DNA from: Methanobacteriota archaeon
Lineage (GTDB): Archaea; Thermoplasmatota; E2; DHVEG-1
Direction of reading: 5' to 3'
DNA: 25,640 nt
Assembly: GCA_903930505.1 (NCBI GenBank)
Contig: CAIYYQ010000262.1
Span: forward strand, 1 to 25,640
The translations under genes were made by a program, and so were the position numbers. Of this stretch, positions 1 through 7,353 are shown one piece after another (positions within the stretch are counted from its first letter, which is position 1; each line of letters opens with the position of its first letter). The notes beneath the pieces were generated by a model. It was not told the origin of the DNA. It did not search any database and saw nothing but the letters and a program-made list of their open reading frames with translations.

Positions 1-2
1 AA

Positions 3-119
3 CTCTCCACACAGCGAGGCATCTTCTATGCATCTCATGAAGGCATGGGTCCATCGCAGGCAATGAAAAACACGATGCAGGCAATTGAACATCAAATACG
101 AAAAGCAAAAGGAGCGTAA
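3..119 (+). CDS. C-terminal end of an unidentified protein (partial)
   Basis: An open frame enters from the left edge of the window and ends at TAA 117-119, giving the last 38 residues of a protein. The tail contains a Gly/Ser/His-rich stretch (ASHEGMGPSQAM) and then a basic amphipathic helix ending in KAKGA. I do not recognise the family from this fragment. It converges on the UbiA gene that ends at 179, so the two are separate transcription units. Codon use (CGA for Arg, GCA for Ala) resembles the neighbouring housekeeping genes, which supports a real gene end rather than a chance frame. Confidence 0.6.
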   Translation, partial: LSTQRGIFYASHEGMGPSQAMKNTMQAIEHQIRKAKGA

Positions 120-178
120 CGGTAAACACATTTGTGTACGAAAAAAACTTTGTTTTTCCTTATTTATTCTCAACTTAT
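120..178. terminator. AT-rich convergent terminator region
   Basis: The short gap between two convergent genes holds a weak ACAC/GTGT hairpin near 126-137. A T-rich tract on the + strand follows (about 150-169), with an A-run at 141-147 that reads as T on the minus strand. Archaeal termination mainly needs oligo-T, so this could end transcription from both sides. Inferred from composition only. Confidence 0.35.
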
Positions 179-1072
179 CTAAAACAAAACATAAGCAATA
201 AGAGATACTGAGTAAATAATCATCGTGACATGAAATAAAGGAAGTACCTTGAGTGTTGCCTGCGACGTTTTTTGTTTCATGATAACAATATTTGCAACCG
301 CTAACAACACAAAACCTACAATAAATCCGGCAAGGGCGATTGTTCCTAGATGAAATGCAAAAACAGAACCGGTCACATAATGCAACAGAGTAAACACAAG
401 TATCCAAACCGCTGTTCCTTTTAATCCATACAGCACGGTAACTGATTTCATATCTCGTGCCTTATCGTTTTCAATGTCAACAAGATCATTAGCCCCAAGA
501 TGCGCCATCGCAAACGGATAGAAGAACACAAAATACAGAAGTGCAGTAAGATCCGGCTTGCCAACAACAAGATATCCTGCAACTGGAAACAACGCAAAAT
601 CAGTTCGTCCGAGCAGCTGCGCCAAAGGATATTTTTCGTTTCGTTTATGTATCTGGTAGAAACATTCGACACTATAACAATAGATCATAATGATAAACAA
701 ATACAATGAATGTGGATATGGAAGTGTTGCAATCAAAACCGAGGTGAGAGCAACCAAAACAAAAAAGAGGACAAGCGCCTGTTTCGGTGTGATCAACCCA
801 CTTGAAATCGGTCGTTTTTTAAACATTCTCCAATAGTTCGTGAGTGTAGCTTCTACATCTTTTTTATCACGATTTCGATCAACATAATCGTTTAAGACAA
901 ATCCCGCTTCAAAACCAAAAAAACCAATGAGAATTGCTTTGAGGACAAGTATCCAATCAAATCCACCGTAGTTTTGAAACGCAAGAAACAAACCAGAACA
1001 AAAAAGAAGCGGCCATGCAAACCCAAACTGAAGTCGCGTAAGATCAATATATGCTTTTAATTTTTCTTTCAT
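179..1072 (-). CDS. UbiA-family prenyltransferase (1)
   Basis: Integral membrane prenyltransferase of the UbiA superfamily, which transfers an isoprenoid diphosphate to an acceptor. In archaea the acceptors include geranylgeranylglyceryl phosphate (membrane lipid), quinone precursors and other ring compounds. Counted from the ATG at 1072 (297 residues), the first Asp-rich motif NDYVDRNRD lies at about 61-69. The second, NDLVDIENDKARD, lies at about 195-207; both bind Mg-diphosphate. About eight or nine hydrophobic segments surround them, as in the family. A longer frame begins with GTG at 1123, but that would leave only 18 bp to the divergent gene at 1142, whereas ATG 1072 leaves about 70 bp for a divergent promoter and gives a typical N-terminus. 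The substrate cannot be read from the sequence; a DGGGP-synthase-like role is one possibility among several. Confidence 0.88.
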   Translation of the reverse strand: MKEKLKAYIDLTRLQFGFAWPLLFCSGLFLAFQNYGGFDWILVLKAILIGFFGFEAGFVLNDYVDRNRDKKDVEATLTNYWRMFKKRPISSGLITPKQALVLFFVLVALTSVLIATLPYPHSLYLFIIMIYCYSVECFYQIHKRNEKYPLAQLLGRTDFALFPVAGYLVVGKPDLTALLYFVFFYPFAMAHLGANDLVDIENDKARDMKSVTVLYGLKGTAVWILVFTLLHYVTGSVFAFHLGTIALAGFIVGFVLLAVANIVIMKQKTSQATLKVLPLFHVTMIIYSVSLIAYVLF

Positions 1073-1141
1073 AGTATGCTGAAAATACTTCTTCTTTTTT
1101 AAACTATATGTTTTTAACACCACTGTTTATTATTCCTGCAG

Positions 1142-2152
1142 ATGATCCTAGAATACCTCAAAATTGCGCGGTCATTCAATGCAGCACTCACTGGTCTAGC
1201 CCCTGTGATGGGTGCACTTGCAACCGGACAATACCAGATAGGTTCTCTTTTCCTTCTGTTCTTAATCGGAGTCTTTGGGCACGCCTACGGATTCACACAC
1301 AACGACATCATCGATTATTCACTAGATAAAAACGAAAAAGAAATCAAAGATCGACCCCTCATCAGCGGAACCATCACCAAACGAAACGCATGGATATTTG
1401 CCATGGGTTCACTCTGCGTCGTTTTCATCCTTGCCTTATTTCTTTCTTTTTCAACCAATCAGTATCTTCCGGTTTTCATTCTTTTCATCCCAATTCTTTG
1501 TGTCACCCTCTATAATCTCACAAGTAAAAAAATCGTATTCGCTGATATCCTCCTTGGCATAGGAATGTTTTTTTTCATTTTCTACGGCGCAATAGCACAA
1601 GGAACACCTGTTGATAAACTCCCAATACTCGTTTGGGTCATCTGCCTTCTTGGTGCGATACAAGTCTTATTCATGAACATCGTCGAAGGAGGATTCAAAG
1701 ACATTGGAAACGATGCACGACAAAAAGCACACACCGTTGCAGTACGACTTGGTCTACGTGTTATTGAAACAAAAATTCATGTACCCCTACGTTTCAAATT
1801 CATTGCATACACACTGCAAATAACCAATATCCTTTTTGCGTATCTTCCTTTTCTTATTATCCCCAACTTCAAGATACGATCAACGCTTGTTATTTTCCAA
1901 CTCATATCAATAACGTTAATCAGTATCCTGATGCTCAATTACGCACAAAAATACCTTAACCTCATACAGTTCGAACGAGGAAAAATAAGAAAACTCATCG
2001 GCATCCACTACTACCTCAATTTTCTTTTAGCACCAATCCTTCTTCTCACTATAACCCCTTACGCGATTCTCATCGTGTTTATCCCAGGGATTGGATTTAT
2101 CATATCTAATCTGATACTACATGAAAAATTCATGGAACCATCGGTGATGTAA
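1142..2152 (+). CDS. UbiA-family prenyltransferase (2)
   Basis: A second UbiA-type membrane prenyltransferase of 336 residues, divergent from the first. The first Asp motif is HNDIIDYSLDKNEKEIKDRP (N54, D55, D58, D62). The second is around EGGFKDIGNDARQKAHT (D187, D191). Multiple transmembrane helices fill the rest, with a longer C-terminal hydrophobic part (about 215-336) than in its neighbour. The second motif differs clearly from that of the adjacent paralogue (EGGFKDIGND against NDLVDIENDKARD), so the two probably use different acceptors. No strong Shine-Dalgarno is visible before ATG 1142. Arginine is almost always CGN (9 of 10 codons), the pattern of the housekeeping genes here. The acceptor is unknown. 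Confidence 0.87.
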   Translation: MILEYLKIARSFNAALTGLAPVMGALATGQYQIGSLFLLFLIGVFGHAYGFTHNDIIDYSLDKNEKEIKDRPLISGTITKRNAWIFAMGSLCVVFILALFLSFSTNQYLPVFILFIPILCVTLYNLTSKKIVFADILLGIGMFFFIFYGAIAQGTPVDKLPILVWVICLLGAIQVLFMNIVEGGFKDIGNDARQKAHTVAVRLGLRVIETKIHVPLRFKFIAYTLQITNILFAYLPFLIIPNFKIRSTLVIFQLISITLISILMLNYAQKYLNLIQFERGKIRKLIGIHYYLNFLLAPILLLTITPYAILIVFIPGIGFIISNLILHEKFMEPSVM

Positions 2153-2544
2153 AAAAAACTTTTTTCAAATTCTCAAAAAGAGGTTAATGGGCCAGGCCGT
2201 AATTACTCTACGTCTATCTGGAGATGTATTGACATAAGACTATTTTTATGATTGGTCAACATTGGAAAAAACCATTGTTTGATATATAATTTTATTTCAT
2301 AAATTTTTAAAATGATAGTAACAATCTTTTATTATTTTAATAACGTACTCTGCTAAATACAAAAGGAGTAATTATCTTTTTTTACCCCAATATTTCCCAT
2401 ATCAATTAAACAAAAAATATCATTTTTTACATAATACGTATAAATGTATAAAAAAAATGTATATTTTTATCAACAGTGTAAAACAAAAGATTTATTAACT
2501 AAATAGACATACTAATATAAAACAAAATACTCAAAGGTAATAAA
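2153..2544. other. 392-bp AT-rich gene-free region upstream of the Ymh cassette
   Basis: No convincing ORF or RNA gene is visible. It begins with an A-run/T-run (about 2151-2165) that could terminate the UbiA gene. A short stretch of mixed composition follows (about 2186-2230). The rest is very AT-rich up to the promoter of the four-gene cassette. The composition change at about 2230 marks the left border of an AT-rich segment that continues to about 4500. It may hold regulatory sites for the cassette, whose products include several winged-helix proteins, but I see no clear inverted-repeat operator. Confidence 0.5.
2490..2500 (+). promoter_or_regulatory. Candidate TATA box for the four-gene cassette
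   Basis: A TTTATTAA-type element at about 2491-2498 sits about 50 bp before ATG 2545. Transcription would start near 2517-2520, leaving a leader of about 25 nt that contains the Shine-Dalgarno-like AAAGGT (about 2533-2538). The spacing suits an archaeal promoter, but the region is AT-rich enough for chance matches. Confidence 0.4.
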
Positions 2545-2961
2545 ATGACTAAAGAATTAGAAGACTTGGAGAAGCAATTCATATTGAATGAAGATATGGA
2601 GCATGAAGACATAAAAGGATTCATCACTCGCCTAATGAAATTTTGTAAAATAGATAGTAAAGGGTTTGTGATGATTCAAAGCAGCAAACTAAGAATCGTA
2701 GATAAATTACTCATTATCCTATGTGCAAGATATCTAGCAAACAAACTTCAACAAAAACTAGGTAAGGAATCCAGTATCGCGGAAACCGTTACCATAAAGG
2801 ATTTAGCTAGCATGATGAAAGAAAAAGATGCTGTAATTATTGCTCGTCTTAAAGACCTAAAGGATAGCAAAAAAGTAATATCAAAAGGAAGGGGAATCTA
2901 TAAAATTGCACCATATGCGATTAATGATTTTCTAAACGAATTAGAAGGGTTAAAAATATGA
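2545..2961 (+). CDS. Cassette gene A: small winged-helix protein
   Basis: A 138-residue cytosolic protein that I do not recognise by name. Residues 1-45 are acidic and helical. Residues about 50-75 form a hydrophobic helix rich in Leu/Ile. Residues about 78-130 look like a winged helix: a helix-turn-helix around TVTIKDLASMMKEKDAVIIA, then a basic wing with SKGRGIYKI and a closing amphipathic helix. A role in nucleic-acid or partner binding is inferred from that fold alone. It is the first gene of a four-gene unit: its TGA overlaps the ATG of gene B (ATGA), the hallmark of translational coupling. AAAGGT lies about 7 nt before its ATG. The coding sequence is AT-rich compared with the UbiA genes. 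Confidence 0.8.
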   Translation: MTKELEDLEKQFILNEDMEHEDIKGFITRLMKFCKIDSKGFVMIQSSKLRIVDKLLIILCARYLANKLQQKLGKESSIAETVTIKDLASMMKEKDAVIIARLKDLKDSKKVISKGRGIYKIAPYAINDFLNELEGLKI

Positions 2962-3467
2962 ACGATGAAGAAATCCGGTTATTAAAAGAAAAAATACAAG
3001 ACCATGATAAACGAATAATCGAACTGGAAAATATCTTGAAAGAAAAAAAAGAAATACCTAGTACCGAAGAAAAATCAAGTATTAAAAAATTCGCATCAAA
3101 ACTAGGTACCACTGAGGATAAAATTAATGAAATTTTCGATAAAGAAGAAACCACACTTACGGTTACAAAGATTATGGGTACAAATGATAGAGACAAAACA
3201 CAAAATATAGCATTACTTACCCTATTTGGATATAAAATATTTTTTGGAAACGAGGAATTACTATCTCAGGAAATTCGTAGAAATGTTGCTGAAAACAATG
3301 TGCTTCTAAACAATTTTGCATCATATCTCAATGAGCTAGCTCCCACCTATTTGCGAAAAAAAGGTGAACTGAGAAGTCCAAAAACCACATACCGACTGAC
3401 TATTTCTGGAGACGTAAAGGCAAAAGAATTAATAAAAAACATCCTCGATTTGACCGATGAGGTATAA
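2958..3467 (+). CDS. Cassette gene B: coiled-coil plus helical domain protein, unknown function
   Basis: A 169-residue protein of unrecognised family. Residues 1-35 form a charged heptad-like coiled coil (LLKEKIQDHDKRIIELENIL). A lysine-rich linker and a small helical segment around SSIKKFASKLGTTEDKINEIF follow. Residues about 82-165 form a helical domain that could be a degenerate winged helix: TQNIALLTLFGYKIFFG, then NNFASYLNELAPTYLRKKGE with a short basic hairpin. The coiled coil suggests dimerisation or assembly with another cassette product. It overlaps gene A by 4 bp (ATGA) and stops 1 bp before the preferred start of gene C, so the proteins are probably made together in matched amounts. 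No catalytic motif is visible. Confidence 0.8.
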   Translation: MNDEEIRLLKEKIQDHDKRIIELENILKEKKEIPSTEEKSSIKKFASKLGTTEDKINEIFDKEETTLTVTKIMGTNDRDKTQNIALLTLFGYKIFFGNEELLSQEIRRNVAENNVLLNNFASYLNELAPTYLRKKGELRSPKTTYRLTISGDVKAKELIKNILDLTDEV

Positions 3468-3468
3468 T

Positions 3469-3819
3469 ATGAAAATAAAAATAACTCTGCAAGATGATGA
3501 TGGAGTGGAATATGAAGGTGAGGTTTTTCTTAATAAAGTTGGTAAACCTCAAAAATCTAAAAATATACTATCGAGTGATAAAACATGGTATAAACAGGGG
3601 AGTACCATCGATAAAATCATAAGATTGATTGATGAAGGATTTTTTCGTACTCCAAGATCTATACGTGAAATCATTCAAAAACTTGCAGAAAAAGATTATC
3701 ATTTTAAAGCTCCGGACTTGACATTGCCCTTAAGGAATATCGTCCGAAAGGACTTGTTGAAAAAGGTAAAGGATCTTCCAGATGGTACGAAATCCAAGGT
3801 TTGGAGATATGTGAAATAA
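3469..3819 (+). CDS. Cassette gene C: winged-helix protein
   Basis: A 116-residue protein. I chose ATG 3469 over the in-frame ATG 3457 because GAGGT at 3459-3463 is a Shine-Dalgarno five bases before it, and because the start then falls 1 bp after the stop of gene B. Residues 1-28 look like a short beta-rich N-terminus (KIKITLQDDDGVEYEGEVFL). Residues about 45-115 form a winged helix with the pattern IDEGFFRTPRSIREIIQKLA, a variable loop, then LRNIVRKDLLKKVKD and a final strand. The same layout recurs in the N-terminal domain of gene D, so the two probably share an ancestor. No enzymatic motif is seen; DNA, RNA or partner binding is inferred. Confidence 0.8.
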   Translation: MKIKITLQDDDGVEYEGEVFLNKVGKPQKSKNILSSDKTWYKQGSTIDKIIRLIDEGFFRTPRSIREIIQKLAEKDYHFKAPDLTLPLRNIVRKDLLKKVKDLPDGTKSKVWRYVK

Positions 3820-3820
3820 T

Positions 3821-4441
3821 ATGAAAATAAACGAAGCTATCAAAGAATTATGGAAGAAAAATTATTTTAATGTTCATAGGAGTCCAAAAGAAGTGAAAAT
3901 GGAAATATTTAAAAAATACGGAATTACCTGTTCAAATATTTCAATGCAATTAACATCGTGTAAAACTTTTTTAAGAAGAGAAAGCAAAGGTTGGATACAA
4001 AAAACAAAATACTCTAGCGAAGATAAAAAAATCAGTTTAAAAAAAGATAGTATAGAACACTTGTTAGACAACAAGAATTTATGGTCTGCCTGTGAGTCTT
4101 CTTTTGTAAATAAAGATTATTGGGATGCATGTTTACACGCATTCCGACATCTTGAAATTAAAATTCGTGAGAAATGTGGACTTACTGCAGTGGATTACGG
4201 TATTGACTTGGTAAATAAAGCTTTCAATCCAACTAATGGTCTTTTAAAAATTCCTTCTTGTGCTACTCGATCTGAAGAAGAAGGTTTTTTTTCGATTAAT
4301 AGGGGAATTGTTTTATTTCATAGAAATGCCAAGGGGCATAGGGAAGGTAATATTGATAGAAATAATGCTATCAAGATCATTTGCTATGTTGATTATCTTT
4401 TAGAAATTCTTAAAACTGCTCAAAAGAGATCCACCCCATAA
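3821..4441 (+). CDS. Cassette gene D: winged-helix/HEPN ribonuclease (TIGR02391, Ymh type)
   Basis: A 206-residue two-domain protein. Residues about 1-62 are a winged helix like that of gene C (LWKKNYF, RSPKEVKMEIFKK, then a basic wing with FLRRESKGWIQK). Residues about 85-200 match the pattern I know for the Hypoth_Ymh/TIGR02391 family: DACLHAFRHLEIKIREKCG, LVNKAFNP, EEEGFFSINRG, then HRNAKGHRE. The last segment is an Rx4H motif (R168, H173, with polar N169), the catalytic signature of HEPN-superfamily ribonucleases, and Ymh proteins have been placed in HEPN. Such enzymes typically cut RNA in toxin-antitoxin, abortive-infection or stress systems. It starts 1 bp after gene C. Arginine is AGA/AGG in 8 of 11 codons, unlike the upstream UbiA gene (1 of 10). 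RNase activity and a defence role are inferences. Confidence 0.82.
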   Translation: MKINEAIKELWKKNYFNVHRSPKEVKMEIFKKYGITCSNISMQLTSCKTFLRRESKGWIQKTKYSSEDKKISLKKDSIEHLLDNKNLWSACESSFVNKDYWDACLHAFRHLEIKIREKCGLTAVDYGIDLVNKAFNPTNGLLKIPSCATRSEEEGFFSINRGIVLFHRNAKGHREGNIDRNNAIKIICYVDYLLEILKTAQKRSTP

Positions 4442-4445
4442 GACA

Positions 4446-4457
4446 AAATTTTTTTTA
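4446..4457 (+). terminator. Oligo-T terminator after the cassette
   Basis: A run of eight Ts (4449-4456) directly follows the cassette stop codon, typical of archaeal termination. It also separates the cassette from the convergent translin gene. Confidence 0.45.
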
Positions 4458-4517
4458 TGAGGCCTGTTATAATTCAGTTATTTTTCCGATAACAATCTTT
4501 TTCAAAGATATTACTTA

Positions 4518-5228
4518 TTACCAAACCTTATCAACATCAATGTCTGCTTCATCGCCTTTCTTCTTAACTTCAGAAGTATTGGTTTTTTTCTCGTTGTTGA
4601 TACTATCAAGAATACCGCGGAACTCATGGGTTTTATCACCAATACGCTGCTCACAACTTGCAACCGCAAGCTCCCCACGTGTCTTCTCAATAAGACCACG
4701 AACCATATCCTGCTTCTGTTTAATCGACAACAACGCAGCAGGATAATCAAAATTCATGATCGCCTCATAAATCATATCCATATACTCAAGATACTCACGT
4801 GCCTTTGACGGTTCACCCTTCAAAATAAAATCAAGAGCACCACGACGCAGCTCCCCGACCACATCACACAACCCCATAAGATACGAACTGTACGTAGTCT
4901 GCAATGCATCAGGATCAGGAAGATCTGTACCATGGATGATATGAGTAAGACACTGAGCCTCCACATACTCCTGTGCAGCACTCTCCACAAAACCAGCGTT
5001 CGATAAATCCGGAAAATTTTTCGTAGTCTCATACAATTTCGCAAGATCAGTTGAAGCCTGCGACACCAGTTTTTCCGCATCAGTCCAATTACTCCGATGC
5101 AGACAATGAATTGCTTTACGGCAAGAAATAATAATATCCCGAGACGACCTCAGCGCGACCTCACGCACCCGGTCCTTCTGATCAAAATACTTGTCGATAT
5201 TTTCGATAATACCATCTAAATTCTTCAT
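4518..5228 (-). CDS. Archaeal translin-family protein
   Basis: All-helical nucleic-acid-associated protein of the translin/TRAX superfamily (COG2178). Eukaryotic translin-TRAX (C3PO) binds and trims single-stranded RNA; archaeal homologues form similar oligomers. The diagnostic stretch is the acidic helix AQEYVEAQCLTHIIHG followed by DPDALQTTYSSYLMGLCDVV GELRR-type residues in the middle. YMDMIYEAIMNFDYP, KQKQDMVRGLIEKTRGELA and an acidic low-complexity tail follow. ATG 5228 (236 residues) begins with a typical MKNLDGIIENIDKYF; an in-frame GTG at 5246 would add six residues. It lies 40 bp after the SerA-like gene on the same strand and is probably cotranscribed with it. RNA binding rests on family knowledge; I did not identify nuclease residues. 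Confidence 0.85.
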   Translation of the reverse strand: MKNLDGIIENIDKYFDQKDRVREVALRSSRDIIISCRKAIHCLHRSNWTDAEKLVSQASTDLAKLYETTKNFPDLSNAGFVESAAQEYVEAQCLTHIIHGTDLPDPDALQTTYSSYLMGLCDVVGELRRGALDFILKGEPSKAREYLEYMDMIYEAIMNFDYPAALLSIKQKQDMVRGLIEKTRGELAVASCEQRIGDKTHEFRGILDSINNEKKTNTSEVKKKGDEADIDVDKVW

Positions 5229-5268
5229 CAGATGAATACAAAACACTTCCTCTACTTATGCTTTTGCT

Positions 5269-6222
5269 TTACACTGTTGCCATAAGCTGCTTATTCACCC
5301 AGAACTCAGGAGTCTTACCATCCAGAACCATCATCATCTGCTCAGCGGTAATAGTACCTGCACGAATCTGAGCTTCTTTTGTTGATGCACCAATATGCGG
5401 CGTGCAAATTACTTTTGGATGATTCACAATATCCTTAAACGATGGCGGCTCAGTTTCGTACACATCAAGACATGCAGCACGAACCTTCCCACTTTCCAAA
5501 TACTTCAACAATGCTTTTTCGTCAATAACACCGCCACGAGCACAATTCACAATGATAACACCATTTTTCATTTGTTCAAACTCGGCTTCCCTGATCGCTG
5601 GTCCTTCTTCTTTCACAAACGGAATATGCAGTGAAATATAATCAGATTCTTTCAACAATTTATCTAGAGAAACAAGAGAAACCTTTGGGATCGGGGATTT
5701 CTTCACGAATTTATCATAAGCAACAACCGTCATGTTAAACGCCATCGCTCGCTTCGCAAGCTCAGCACCAATACGACCAACACCAATAATGCCAAGAGTT
5801 TTTCCTGAGAGCTCAACACCCTTGAATGTTTTCTTTTCCCAGAGTCCTTGCTTCATGGAACGATCTGCCTGAGGAATTGATCGCGCAGCGGAAAGCATCA
5901 TCCCAAACGCAAGCTCCGCAACACTTACAGTGGAACCAGTTGGTGCGTTTACAACTTTGATACCAAGTTTCGATGCGGTTTTCACATCAATGTTATCCAC
6001 ACCAACCCCAGCACGTCCAATGACTTTTAAATTGCCTTTTGCACCCATGTTCACGACATCTGTGACAACTTTTGTTCGACTTCGCACTAAAAGGCCATCA
6101 TATTTTGATACTTCTCTGAGTAAGGTATCTGCATCCAACTCGTTGTATGTTACCGCATAGCCTGCATTTTTGAACAGTTGAATAATTTCGTCTTCTATTT
6201 TATCGGTGATAAGTATCTTCAT
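5269..6222 (-). CDS. serA: D-3-phosphoglycerate dehydrogenase-type 2-hydroxyacid dehydrogenase (short form)
   Basis: Cytosolic NAD-dependent D-2-hydroxyacid dehydrogenase of 317 residues, closest in motif to 3-phosphoglycerate dehydrogenase, which oxidises 3-phosphoglycerate in the first step of serine synthesis. The Rossmann motif GIIGVGRIG lies at about 144-152. The catalytic residues are present: R229 in NCARGG, E258 in DVYETEPP, H276 in CTPHIGAST. The substrate-side motif NAPTGSTVSVAELAFGMML is of the PGDH kind. It lacks the C-terminal ACT and intervening domains of long SerA, so serine feedback through ACT is not expected; short forms are common in archaea. A related acid (glyoxylate, lactate or hydroxypyruvate) cannot be excluded as substrate. 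GGAGG lies about 13 nt before ATG 6222. Enolase, three genes upstream on the same strand, shares the lower-glycolysis pool. Confidence 0.83.
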   Translation of the reverse strand: MKILITDKIEDEIIQLFKNAGYAVTYNELDADTLLREVSKYDGLLVRSRTKVVTDVVNMGAKGNLKVIGRAGVGVDNIDVKTASKLGIKVVNAPTGSTVSVAELAFGMMLSAARSIPQADRSMKQGLWEKKTFKGVELSGKTLGIIGVGRIGAELAKRAMAFNMTVVAYDKFVKKSPIPKVSLVSLDKLLKESDYISLHIPFVKEEGPAIREAEFEQMKNGVIIVNCARGGVIDEKALLKYLESGKVRAACLDVYETEPPSFKDIVNHPKVICTPHIGASTKEAQIRAGTITAEQMMMVLDGKTPEFWVNKQLMATV

Positions 6223-6384
6223 AAATTTCGCCCCGCCTCCCCATATCGCTCTTCATCTAAAAAGATTTGTGTTCACTTAGGCTTTGCACTTTAATCCACG
6301 ATAAACTATGAATTACATAATAAATACCTATTTTTCATAATAATTAAAAGATAACGAAATTTGAATACGAACTTATCTGAAAAA

Positions 6385-7295
6385 TTAATTAGAAATTACA
6401 TTACTAAGTTTACAGTTTGCAATACCATATTTTGTAACTATTTTACACCACATATTATAATCTGCTTCACTAAGTTTTCCTCCCGAATTCTCTGAGAGTT
6501 TATTCAATCGGTTTAATTCTATTGCATCATTATACTCCTCTGAAGCACTGCCAAAGGATAGACCTGTTGATATGTCTATTACTGAACATGAAGTAAGTTT
6601 CCCAACTCCGGTATAATTTCCTTTATCATCCGTGATTATAGTCGGAGTTGTCGATTCGACAAAACAGTAACCAGTTCCATTGTAACTATATTCAAGAGGG
6701 CATTTCAGACCAACTGCTCTATGATTTTCATGTTCAAATTCAAAAGAAGCAACGCCAAACCCAAGTTCCTTTAGTAAAAGATTAAAAGGTCCGACTTCTC
6801 ACCGCATACTCCTTTTTGGGTGTAAAGAACTTCGTAAGGAAACTTGCTTGTTATATTACTGGTATTAAATTTCACCCAATCGTAAGGAATATTTTGAATG
6901 ATACTAATAGCTATCCTCGCTTGGTCATCTTTATTTTCCGTTATTTTTTCAATTGATGTTACCAATGGCAAAAGAAATTCTCGTTGCTCTTCTTGATTTA
7001 TATCTATCATTATAAAATCCCTTGTTGTTGAACCAAATGGCAAACTTCTTGACAGAGTAGTGAGATACGTGTTCATACCTTTGTATACAGTATAATTCAT
7101 AATCCAAGGTTCACTGTTATACGTAAACTTAAGACAAACCACTTTCGCTTCTGTCTTGAATTGTTCTGAACCACCTAACGTAGGGTCTCCAATAATATAT
7201 GTTATTTTTTCACTATTGGAGACCTTAATACAACCTGATAAAAGTAATAACGAAGAGAGAACAACAATCAGAATAGACAACAATTGTTTTCTCAT
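6385..7295 (-). pseudogene. Frameshifted transglutaminase-like lipoprotein
   Basis: The N-terminal frame (7295 to 6771, 174 residues) has a signal sequence with lipobox LSGC (C22), so the protein would be lipid-anchored outside the cell. A transglutaminase-like core starts at about 120 and includes the active-site segment KGVCGEKSDL (C164). Just after it the frame hits TAA in a T-rich stretch. The family continues in another frame from about 6780 to TAA 6385-6387: LLLKELGFGVASFEFEHENH, then GTGYCFVESTTPT. These supply the expected His (in ENHRAV) and an acidic residue near the end of the fold. One extra base in the TTTT run near 6775-6780 would restore a protein of about 303 residues. Either the gene is broken, or the run was misread, or it is recoded. 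It is AT-rich compared with enolase and SerA. Confidence 0.72.
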
Positions 7296-7353
7296 TCTTT
7301 TTCTTCCACCCCTGGAATTTAGGTTAAAAGTGAATTTAAGGGCAAAGCCTCAC

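Noticed and set aside
1108..1329. Open frame on + strand over the start of the second UbiA gene
   Set aside because: Out of frame with the clear UbiA protein, Cys/Arg-rich translation with no family signal.
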